Source of the DNA: Lineus longissimus
Lineage: Eukaryota; Nemertea; Pilidiophora; Heteronemertea; Lineidae
Direction: 5' to 3'
Length of the DNA: 64,000 nucleotides
Assembly (NCBI RefSeq): GCF_910592395.1
Contig: NC_088312.1
Coordinates: forward strand, 10,664,001 to 10,728,000
Made by a program: the position numbers and the translations under genes. The notes under the pieces are model-generated. The model was not told where the DNA came from and ran no database searches. It saw only the letters and a program-made list of their open reading frames with translations. Shown here piece after piece: positions 45,801 to 57,000 of this stretch (positions within the stretch are counted from its first letter, which is position 1; the number at the start of each line of letters is the position of its first letter).

Positions 45801-48800
45801 GGCAGTCGCGCTGTAGTAATGGAATGTCAGTACGGTCCAAGAAGAAAGGGTGCACAAATCAAACGATCGGGGGATCCAGTTATGAAAGCTGAATTCAGAC
45901 AGACCTGTCCTGCTAGGTAAGTCCAGTGTGTCAATGCAGCAGCGCCATCTGCTCCTAACATCATACGAAACAAGGGTATGGTGAATCTTGTTCTCAAGCC
46001 GCAAGGATTGCTTGATCAGGTTGGGCAAAATTTGTTCTCCATCTGCTTGTGTGATCGATTTTGGTTCAGGAACGATGTTTACCAACCGCATTGAACACGT
46101 TGTTATTCGATATCTAGTTTGACGGTGCGCCGTAAAAATCCTAACAGTACCTAGTTCGACTCACCAACAAACATTTTTTGGATCAACAAGATGCTATTAA
46201 AGAAATAGAAAGTGATTGACATGACTTTCTTTATCCATTTCAGAATTTACATTAAAAAGGTTAGGAAGTACCCAGAGTACCAAGTTCACGTGAATCTAGA
46301 TAAGAAAGCCATGAAGTCGGCTATGGACAAAGCATTCCAGGACATTAAACAAGTCGGTTTGGATAATGTGGGAATGGAAAGGTAAAGCTCTTTAGATTTA
46401 AATAGAAAAAATCAATATGTTGTTGCATGGAGAGGCTGTTTCATCAGTATTTTATTTTATGATATTTCGTGTACTGTAAACTCGACTTGAATTCTGCAAT
46501 GGATCATGTTCGAATATGAAAACATTTGTTATCAAGTATCTATTTTATCCAGGTTTTACATTCAACTGCCAACAGAAAATGCCCATGAATTTCACAATGA
46601 TAGTTTATTGCCAGAGGAATGTGAACCACCTCCAGCCATACGGCTACACCCTAAAGTCGTCCAGAAAATTCGAGACATGGTCGCAGCCGGAGAAACACGA
46701 GTTTATGCTATCAGAAAACAGCTGAGGTAAGTTTTCTTGGGCAGGTGTTTTTTCTTTCCATTGGCATGTCGAGGGAAATGGCCCAGCCTCGCTGAACTTA
46801 GGTGCTATTGTCTAGGGTCTTCTTGAGTTGGATTGCTGCATCAAATACTTAGTTCTCAGTTGAAAATAAAAATATTGAACAGTATTTGTATTTTTATTTT
46901 ATCTTTGTTGTCTTTTAGGCGGTTTGTTGAGAAGGAGATATATGACGGCCAAGACAGTGCCGCCGAAAAACACAATCTGACCCTCTTTCCAACAGTTAAT
47001 GATCTGCAGAATCACGTCCATCAAGCTTTAAAAGACATTGAGGCAGGAATTCTTCAAGTGACAGCTCCAACGGTATGTGTACAGTATTAGTATCATATCC
47101 ATGAAAATAAGGCATTGAAATAATAAAAAAATTGGTTTTCAATAAGAAAATATGTACCTATTGATCAGATTACAGTCCAATTTTGACAATTTTCCTTTTC
47201 AATTTCTTTGCAGGTCAATGTTGAAGTGATAACAAGTGATAATCATGCCCCACTTAGCTTAGAAGACCTCCAACATATGGATCAGTCAAGTTGGCAGACG
47301 GGCGCAACACCAGCTCCACATGCTGAAACCGTCACGGTCACACTTACGCAGAATCCTAGTGATGGTCAGTATACAATTGAACTTGCTCCCTATAATTCAA
47401 TAGACCTTCCAAGAAAACCTTTCTTTCAAATGCATCGAAAGAAACAGATCTGAACAACACTTGGACATTCTTCATCAAGTCTGGTAAAACAGTAGGATAA
47501 ATTTATCTCATGTGTCGAGACAGTCAAAAAAGCAGTTTGTAAAAATTCTTTTCTTTTCTAGAGTATGGTGGTCATATCATATCACGTGTGGAGACGCATC
47601 TCAGTGATGGTACGACACAGGTCAGCACGTCCCTCACCCCAGAGACCGCTCAGCTTCTTGCCAAATTGCATCCGAACATGTTCCCGCAGGGGAACCTTTT
47701 ACAGGTAAGCCTAATGATACATACTTGAAATTCGTCACTGGACAGTTTTTGCCAAAAAAAGCTAGTTCTGTTAAAAAGGGTAGACTTCAAATGCATTCAA
47801 GCATTTTATAGGCTTTTTGTGTAAGGGAGACATCTTGACACTTCCATTCTAACAAAAACTTCTCCTCTTTTGTGCCAGGTCCATGATTCCTCACAGGCTA
47901 GTCAAGAAGATGGCCTCTCGCTTCAGGATCAATCTCACAATACTGAGGAGTCAGATGCTGCCACAGTATTAGAGTCTCAGACAAATTCCGACAACTTACG
48001 TTTAGTAGAAACGGACAATTCAGACACTGGTGCTCTACATGTCGTAAAGACTGCTGCGATAGACTCTAGTTCCGGCACAATCCATCTAATCCCCTCGGGA
48101 TCGGCATGTGCAAACCCAACAGCGTTACAGCTAGTCCAACACGTTTCTGATGGTGCTGCGCTACAGTTGGTCGAGGCCGGTGCAGGCCCGATACAACTTG
48201 TTCAGGCAGGTGATTCAGATACACTGCAGGTGATGCAGTTGAATCAAGTGATTCAAAACGTTCATCCTTTGATATCGACTGAGGCGCTGCAGATAACGCA
48301 GGCATCGGGGGACCTCAAGGTTGATTCAAATGAACGGTTGATCAAGAAGGAAGGACATATGTCTGCTGCTGATCATCTAGTCTCAATAGATATGGAGCAT
48401 GGTGAGTGACGTCAACAGATTGTGAAATTTCTGACCATGAGTTAAAAAAGACCTTAATCAGGACAGGAACCTGGTTTTTTTTGTTGATGGTGGTCTGAAA
48501 ATTGACCAGGCAGTGTCTTTCGAAGATTCACATTGCTATGGTTGTGGCAATCTCTAAAGGATTGGATCATCAGTTTGTTTTCAGAAGGCCTATCTTTACA
48601 TTTGTGTTTATGTTGTGAAATCCGCGCAAATCAATTGTTCATGGGCAGCTTGGCGTGAAATAAGGAGGCTTTGTGTGTTGTGTGTAACGGAGATAGACCT
48701 TTACACTAACAAGAATTCTTTGTATGATGTGACACTTGTCTTCTATCTATTTTCAGAATCTGATGGCCTGGTGTTACAAGAAGAGAGTCAGTTTGATGAT

Positions 48801-48815
48801 GGAGAGGATGATTGA
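42857..48815 (+). CDS. CARF: Calcium-responsive transcription factor homologue, complete, 12 exons
   Basis: Exons: 42857-43025, 43226-43474, 44603-44745, 44917-45106, 45802-45916, 46244-46381, 46553-46726, 46919-47072, 47214-47364, 47562-47704, 47879-48401, 48757-48815; phases join to 735 residues. An in-frame TGA 12 bases upstream supports the start. The conserved DNA-binding region spans exons 4-8. Landmarks are [86 protein letters not shown] and [10 protein letters not shown] with [14 protein letters not shown]. These identify CARF (ALS2CR8 family), a nuclear factor that in mammals binds a calcium-response element of the BDNF promoter. The N- and C-terminal parts are glutamine-, serine- and acidic-rich, as in activation regions. 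The exon 9 donor (GTCAGT) is weak; reading through would end the protein after 30 further residues. Confidence 0.92.
43511..44444. repeat. 469-bp tandem duplication in CARF intron 2
   Basis: The block starting CCAGAGTCCTCTATTAAAAC at 43511 is repeated at 43980, apparently without change over its whole length; the 102-codon minus-strand open frames in the two copies are identical. Copy 2 ends near 44444 at TACAGGTCTCTGCCC. Confidence 0.95.
45455..45785 (+). repeat. 36-bp minisatellite in CARF intron 4
   Basis: About nine units of TGTGCCTGTTGTTGTATCAG + AATTCCATGCTTGTAG, one of them shortened by three bases. It ends 16 bp before CARF exon 5. The period is a multiple of three, so one frame stays open through the array and continues in frame into exon 5. 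Confidence 0.95.
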
Positions 48816-49434
48816 AATACTTCGGGGCCAAACAAAATCGTCTTGTGTCTCTGAGAATCGCACGAGATAGTATATGTATCAGGCCATGTTTCTGAACAAG
48901 AGGGTTTTTATCTTCCCTGCCGAAACAAATGACAGTAGCATTGTACATAAGGCAGGCTTATAGGAGCAGAACAATCTTCATGTAAAATGCTGAGAATTTT
49001 GTTTGTGACCCAGTATTAGGGTTCAATATAATAAATTATTGCAGCCAATGAGATTTCTCACTCTTGCATTGTATTTCGTTTGAATGTCGTTGTTCATTAT
49101 CCTGTGCCATCATTTTCTGATGTTGACCATGAAACGGTGTTGACAGAATTATGCCGGTGGATTGGTGCGAATTATTTTACCTGTATACATGTATATCATA
49201 CCTATATATGCTTATGTGTAAAAGATGCCTCTCAGCTGTCACAGGGCTAAATGTAGGGTAAAATTATATGAATTATATGAAAAAATTTCTGATGACCAAG
49301 TGTTGTTTTGTATTTCATCAACATCAATATTGGCATGTTTACAAATAATATATATATAGATATATTTGCTTGAAAAAACACTTTTGATTTGTTCAGTCTA
49401 CTGTATTTGTTCTGTTGTGATACATGTACTGATT

Positions 49435-49440
49435 AATAAA
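49435..49440 (+). promoter_or_regulatory. Candidate CARF polyadenylation signal
   Basis: AATAAA 620 bases after the CARF stop codon. A weaker alternative, AATAAAT, is near 49030. Confidence 0.4.
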
Positions 49441-49574
49441 AAAACAAACTTACTGTAATTTGCTTTCTATTGTCTTTTCTCAAATAAAACACTTGTTTTG
49501 GGAAGGTTTGGCCACCACAGGATTGATACCACTTGGTAGTTTTGTATTTCAGGACACCAGGAAGTACCTTTTGC

Positions 49575-50060
49575 AACCACTCTGTTATAGCAATGGTCTT
49601 TCTCCTGTATTGATACATGTCTTATATGGCAGCCAATGTGTCCCAGAGAGCAATGGTCTTTCTCCCGTACTGATACATGTATTTTGCAGCCATTGTGCAA
49701 TAAGGAGCAATGGTCTTTCTCCTGTATGGATACATACATTATGCAGCCACTGTGCCATGGAGAGCAATGGTCTTTATCCTGTATGGATACATCTATTATG
49801 CAGCCACTGTGCCATAGAGAGCAATGGTCTTTATCCTGTATGGATACATGTATTATGCAGCCACTGTGCCATAGAGAGCAATGGTCTTTCTCCTGTATGG
49901 ATACATGTATAATGCAGCCACTGTGCCATAGAGAGCAATGGTATTTCTCCTGTATGGATACATGCATAATGCAGCCACTGTGCCATAATGTGCAATGGTC
50001 CTGTATGGGTGCAACTGTGCCATAGAGAGCAATAGCATTTTTCCTTGGTGGATACAATTA
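49575..50060. repeat. 57-bp minisatellite downstream of CARF
   Basis: Units of AGAGCAATGGTCTTTCTCCT + GTATGGATACATGTATTATG + CAGCCACTGTGCCAT recur at 49651, 49708, 49765, 49822, 49879 and 49936, exactly 57 bp apart, with more diverged units at both ends. Because 57 is divisible by three, frames are open on both strands, but the peptides are repetitive and lack domains. Confidence 0.95.
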
Positions 50061-51076
50061 ATGCAACTGCTGCCGTATCTGGGGGGGGGGGGGGGCTCCA
50101 TAGTATTTTTCCTGCATGAATAGGTTTGCTTATTCAACCACGTGTTGCAATGGTCTTCTATCGTATGAATACATTGAAGATTTTAGCCAATTAAATTTCC
50201 CGCTTACAAACTTTAAACCAATCAGAGGACGAGTTGCTAAGAATGCGAACGAGGTCATCGCAGGAAGTGTAATGAAGATAATAGGACTCCTAGGAGTGCC
50301 GAGACCATAATAACTAACTAATTAATGACATGGCAACGTAATTAAATGAGTCAATATGTATATCCGAAGATTGGGATAGACATTCTCAACAATCATGACA
50401 TTTTGTATTCGCATGCGGCATAGTTTATGAGAAAACGTCTTGACCTGTGAAGGAAATAAAGTAAGTGTTTGTGCTGTACATATATTCATGTTATCGTACA
50501 CGCTGTGTATATATAGGCCATACCAGTGTGCAAATCTTCCCTATAACTACATTGTACAATGTATACTGTTAAATGTATGTGGTTGGATTATATTGCATGA
50601 CTATTATAAAGGTGATTGAACATTTGAGTAATATTGACAGCTTTGGAATTGGTATGGTCCGAAAGTGATAAACGACCCATCGAGGTGACGGTTAGTACTT
50701 AATGCTCCGTTCATAATGGGCCTTTTAAAAAGACAAACCAGGGCCAAAACAAAACAAGTCAAATGCGCACACTCAGAACATGTCAGAAGGTCTAAGGAAA
50801 CTTCGGAGCTAGTGTGACCCTTTTAATAATGCATGACTGGTCAGCGCCCAAAAACCTCTACGAAAAGGACGAAGATCTTATCAGAAGATGCTGATGATGT
50901 CAAACTTAAAGGAGGGTTGGAAAAAATGGGCTGTTGATAATATTGTATTTGGAACGGTTCATCAATCTCAGGAATTAAACTTCTGGTTGAGGGCTACCTT
51001 ATCAGTTCCGTTGGACGACCTATGTTTTGAAAATGCTGTTATCTTTCTTTCAAGGTACACCTAACTTACAATAATA
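50061..51076. other. Intergenic and upstream region of the convertase gene
   Basis: A 14-base G run at 50079-50093, then unique sequence. No TATA box or other promoter element is clear enough to call. Confidence 0.4.
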
Positions 51077-54000
51077 ATGGGTCAACACTGGCTGTCCACT
51101 GCCTCTATTACGCTGATACTGTGTGTGGTGTCACTATCTGGAATTTTGGGAAATCACCGTGAGGAAGAGCGCCATCCCGTCTATACCCGCGATTTCGCCG
51201 TTGAGTTGGAAGATGATGGAGATGAGACGATAGCTGATCTTGTAGCCGGCGCGTATGGATTTACCGTCGTGAAAAGGGTTAGTGTGCCTAGTACTTATAG
51301 TTAAACTACTGAATAAAGGCCTGATGATGTAAAACAGCTGAGGTACTTTCCTAGTATAAACTGATTTTTACATCAAGTTCCTTTTGCTGTGCCGTATGAG
51401 GTGAGGCAGTACCACACATGCAGAGGACACACGCGACCTGTCCACTTGTATAAATTGACAGTACCCAAAAGTGTTTAAATATTTCAAAGTGTTGTCATTT
51501 CTTTCTATCTTCAGCTTGTCAACTTGGGTAACGTGTATTACTTCCAACATGATGATGTCCCACACAGATCAAAGAGAAGTGCAATTGATCTCGTGGATGC
51601 TTTACTCAAAGATCCAAATGTAAGTTAACTAGACTGTAAAGAAAGCATGAACTTCTAATCGAATTGCATATACAGTAGAACCTCTCTATTAAGGACACCC
51701 TTGAGACTGACAAGTGCTGTCCTTAATAGAGAGGTGTCCTGATTAGGAGGTCAAATTGAATGAAAACAACCAATTTGGGACCAAAACTAGTGTCCTCAAT
51801 AGAGAAGTAGTCCTTAATATAGAGGTGTCCGCTAAGAAAGGTTCCACACTGTAAATTGTATGGACTTAAATATGAACCAAATAAGATCTGTGTAGACTTG
51901 AACCTGAACCAGATATAATCTTTATGCGGTAGTCTACATGTAGCTATCAACTGGGCCACATCACATGGTTTTTGATAAATACTCTCTTTCTACATGTATT
52001 GCTTTAAACATATTTTCAGGTGAAGAATGCTGAGCAGCAGAGGCTCTTGATCAGGAAGAAGCGTGAACTGCTCTCCAATTCCGACGGTCTCCTTGACATC
52101 CTCGGGAAAGACACTGATCATCATTCAGAGGATGAAATCAAGAAGCGCATTCTGGCAGAACTGAAAAAATTTGAGAAACGCTTCCCAACAGAAGATAAAA
52201 GAAGTGGAGACGTTGAATCTGATGTTTTAGAGGAGAGGTCGGAAGATAGTGGCACCGCTATGTATAATGATCCCCTGTTCCCTAATCAGTGGTACTTGGT
52301 AAGCGAAAAGGAGATGCTTTATTCATGATAAAGTCTTATAGCTTTCTTTTCATGGAATCTATGATAGAACAACAACACAGTCGTAGTTACGGTGTGTCCA
52401 TTATAAATTCTGTGATGGAATCCATTGTAGAATTCATGGCAGTTCATCATATCTATACTGGTAAAGGTGTTTTTTTCTTCTTCAATTCAAAATTAATAAT
52501 AATTATGAGACTTATATGGCGCTGAATCCAACTGGTTTCAGTTGTTCAAAGTGCTTCACATTATTACCCCTAGCTATTGGCCTGTACATTCTCGGTTCAA
52601 GCTCTACTCTCTGGGAGTATTACAGGTCCGAGCTGCAGCTATACAGCGCTCAGGACTAACATTCATAGTGTGCCAACTCCGCCAGCTAGGTACCCATTTA
52701 CTCCTGGTTGGAGAGAAGCAAGTAGGGTTAAGTGCCTTGCTCAAAGACACAAAGACGAAACAGCAGTGACCCTTCCGAGAATCGAACCCACGACCTCCTG
52801 ATTATGAGCCCGGTGCTCTAACCACTGCGCCACTGATCTCTCAAAATTAACCTAAATCACCACTGTCATTTCAGCAGGAGGATAGGAGGAGTCGAAGATC
52901 TGTGAAAAACCTCGATCTTAACCTTGGAGTCGTATGGCAACAGAACATAACAGGAAATGGTGTCGTTGTGACAGTGATGGATGATGGCCTGCAGTATACT
53001 CATCCAGACCTGAAGAAAAATTATGTGAGTGCCGTGTTTGCTCACATTGAACGCTCACACTTAAGACCTGTCTCCTTTTGAGCATGATGTAATGCTGAAT
53101 CTGTCCCATGACTATTTGCCCATCGGCAAGTGGTCTGTGGGACAATTAGCTCCTGGTGAACTTGTTCAAGGAAAGAAGAGTACATTGCAATCAAAAGTGA
53201 TGGCACGACCTATCTGCCCAGTGATTTTCTGTTTTCAGAGAATGATATTATATATATAATTATTTTTATTTTTATTATTTTATTATTATTATTTTTTTTT
53301 TATATATAATTTATTATTTTTATAGCGCCACTTAAAAATTAATTGCCAGTAGCGCTTTACAAAAGTACATTCATACAGTAATAATAGGAAAGACATTTAA
53401 AACATGATTAAAACAATTACAGGACAGTTTAAAACATAGTTAAAACAATCAGTGATAAAAGGCTTCCTTAAACAAATATGTCTTGATGCATTGTTTAAAA
53501 CTTTTAAAACATGCAATCTGTCTAAGATGTGTGGGCAATGCATTCCAAAGCCGCGGAGCACAGACCCCAAAAGCTCAATCACCAGCAGTGACTTTTTTGG
53601 AACGTTTCCACTCCAGGGCAGGAGCCGAGTGAGCTCTGGTTCCCTGCCTAAGACGCTGGAGTGGAAGCTGAAGATAGTTGGGGCCGGTGCCCTGCACGGC
53701 TTTGAAAGCGAAGGTTAAAATTTTGAACTTAATACGTTGTTGAACGGGGAGCCAATGAAGGTCATATAAAACAGGCGTGATGTGATCATATTTTCTAGTA
53801 CCCGTCAAGAGTCTGGCTGCTTGGTTTTGAAGTTTCTGGAGGCGGTTAATTTCACAGAGAGGGAGACCATAGTACAATGAGTTACCAAAATCGAGTCTAG
53901 ATGTAATAAAAGCATGTACAAGATTTCCTAAAAGGTCTTCAGGTAGATATTTCTTGACTGACGCAATCTTGCGCAGGTAAAAGAACCCGGACGAAACAAC

Positions 54001-57000
54001 CTGTGATATTTGTTTGTGAAAAGTAAGGTTATTGTCAAAAAGCACCCCGAGATTGCGCGCCGACTCGCTTGAACGAATTTCTGCATCACCGATTTTAAGA
54101 CAGACATCACTGAACAGTAACTTGTCATTTTGATAAGGAGAACGAAGCAGTAAAAACTCTGTTTTTAAGTCGTTTAGTTTGAGCTTATTCTCCATCATCC
54201 AAAGGCGCACATCGCTTAGACAGTGTTCAATTTTAGTGATCACTTGGGCTAGTGAGGTAGAGTCATATTCCAGTAGCTGGTCTCATTTTGTTGGTGTCTT
54301 TTAAAATCAGTGTCCCGGTATTAATTTGCTCTTTTCTAATTCTATTCTGGAAGTATTGATGTCAAATATATTCCTTAGTTCTGTGAGAGATTCAAAATGA
54401 GTGTCCCGGTATCAATTTGCTCTTTTCTAATTCTATTGAAGAAGTATTACTGTCAAAAATATGAAAATGTTGTTGACCTTGAGATGTGTGTGAGATTCAA
54501 AACTGATACTGAGCACACTTCATTCCCAAATCATTCGCAACTTAGAATACTGTTTTTTCCAGGACCCCAAAGCAAGTGCTGATCTGAATGATCCAACGGA
54601 TAAAGAAGGTGATCCAATGCCCAATACAAAGGTCTGGGGAAATGAGTAAGTTTGGCAAACTTCACAATGTTGTTGGAAATTTGTAGTTCATAATGCCTTA
54701 AGTGTCACAATGCTACACGTCTCTTGAATAAGGTAGTCAGTGCCTGCCTCTTCACTGAATCGGTTGAAGATTCTTACCAAAAACATTTTGATACACATTA
54801 TTGGTCGAATGCCTCTATATTTTCTCTGTTGTGGCAAGAAGACGGTTATCACACTGCTAAATACATACATGTAACTATCTTTAATCCATACTTGCTAATA
54901 TTATGCTACCAAATGTTCTTGGCCAATAGCGTAACTCGATTCACATCATGTGATTTCAAGTCATCACATCGTATCGGATCCAAAAAAGCAATAACGGATC
55001 CAAAAAAATGTCGTAACGGATCCTAAAAGGTTTTAATCCAATCAAAATGAAGTTTACAAATGATCTTGGATGGTCGTCTATGATTTCTTTGCCAAGACAT
55101 TTGGTTGCATAATATAGCAAATAGTGGATGTTTAAGGTCGTCCAATATGGAATTTTGCTGGACTCAGAAATGTCATGGCGGACGAGGCTTTGCGCCTCGT
55201 CCGCCATGATATTTCTTCGTCCATCAAAATTCCATATCGGACTCCCAAACATCCACTATTTGTATAATACTAATGCCTATTTTGTAAAGCAGTTATAGTT
55301 ACAAGTAATCATGGTATGTTTTCAAATGAGTGTCTGTCATGATAACAAAACAATCCATATTTCTCACCTCAGCCAAACATTTGAACAGGTTTGTATGCTT
55401 GTGCTGGGTCATTGGTGTTTGCTTGTTGAATTATTATTTGCTTCAAGTTATCTTTAAGTCTTGCATGTTTGGTTATTTGATTTTGCCCTCTATTACACCC
55501 AGGTCATCCTCTATTCGCATGTATGGCAGCCCACTGCTGTAGGCTGTATCATGAGAAAAGGGTGTTTATTCATGATAATTCATTTCTCTTTGCCTGGTGT
55601 GGTGTTCTTTATATGCTTGGACTCTGCAGCTAGTGTTGTTCTGCAGTTCTATTAGGCCTGTGCTGTAGTTTAGTGGTGTTGAGTTAAAAGATATCATCAT
55701 CGATATTATCCCTGCATCTTTGCTTACATGTATTTTAGTGCCTTTTATCAACGATCTCCAGCAGGTCAGACGTATTCATGATTTGACTAGCTAGTTTTAA
55801 GTTTAACAGCAAAAAGATTTATGAGAATTGGTCAGTTTAACCTGACTGAAACTACCACATGCCTATACATGCACATGTATGTTTATACTAAGACCATGAT
55901 TATTGTTTTGTCAAGTAATTGCTTCACCTGTAATTTTATAAAATCTCATCTCTTCCAGCCATGGTACAAAATGTGCAGGGGAAATAGCTGCAGAAGCGAA
56001 CAATAGCGTGTGTGGAATTGGCGTGGCATATAATTGTAAAATAGGAGGTGGGCCTTACAAATTTTACTCTCAACTATGTCTCTAGTATAATCAAATAAAC
56101 TATAGTAAAACCTCTCTATTAAGGACACCCTCGGAACTGACAAGTGCTGTCCTTAATAGAGAGGTGTCGTGATTAGAGAGGTCAAATTGAATGGAAGTAA
56201 CCAGTTTGGGACCAAACCTATATCCTTAATTGAGAGGTTGTCAGACTTTGTGTCTAAACTTCAAAAGAAAATATCGAAAGATAATGAATTATCATTTATC
56301 ATAATCGCTGACATGTTTCTCTTTAGGTATCCGTATGTTAGACGGAAAGATCACAGATATTTTGGAATCAGATGCCATCTCATTTGGTATTGGATACATT
56401 GACGTTTACAGTGCATCATGGGGGCCATCAGATACAGGAAAGTTGATGGTAGCACCTGGACGCTATTGTCAAAAAGCCCTGGAAGCAGGAATCACAAAGG
56501 TATGATCTGAAGTTGTATGTCCCTGCACACTTAACTTATCGCATATTTCGGGGTTATCGTATGTCGAGACAAAGGCCGACTGTGGGTTTCGGAAGCTGTA
56601 CAAATTCCTTATTAGATTTAGCTATTTTGTATGATATACATGTATTTTCAAATTATCAAAGCACGTAACACTTGACCTTTCTCTTCGACTTTATACAGGG
56701 TCGCAATGGTCTTGGCAACATCTATGTTTGGGCAACAGGCAATGGCGGTATGAATGAAGATAACTGCAACTGTGATGGCTATGTCTCTAGTATTTACACG
56801 GTATCCATTGGCTCGGTCACAATGGACGGGCTGTCGACCTACTACAGCGAAGTCTGTGCCTCGACCCTCGCAGTGGTCTTCACTGGGGGACCTCATACCA
56901 CATCGGGGATTCGGCAGTTCACCGACTCACCCCATGCTGTGGTAAGTGAAGAAGTGATTTAACACTCTTTGAGGCCTGATGGTGGCGTTAATAGTCACGC

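Noticed and set aside
49585-49767. Minus-strand frame with repeated HTGERP-like phrases suggesting C2H2 zinc-finger linkers
   Set aside because: The phrase is a by-product of the 57-bp minisatellite. No paired cysteines and histidines with zinc-finger spacing are present.
52779-52832. tRNA-Met-like sequence
   Set aside because: Boxes A and B are present, but the acceptor stem and 3' half do not form a tRNA and an AT-rich LINE-like tail follows, so it is a SINE head, not a tRNA gene.
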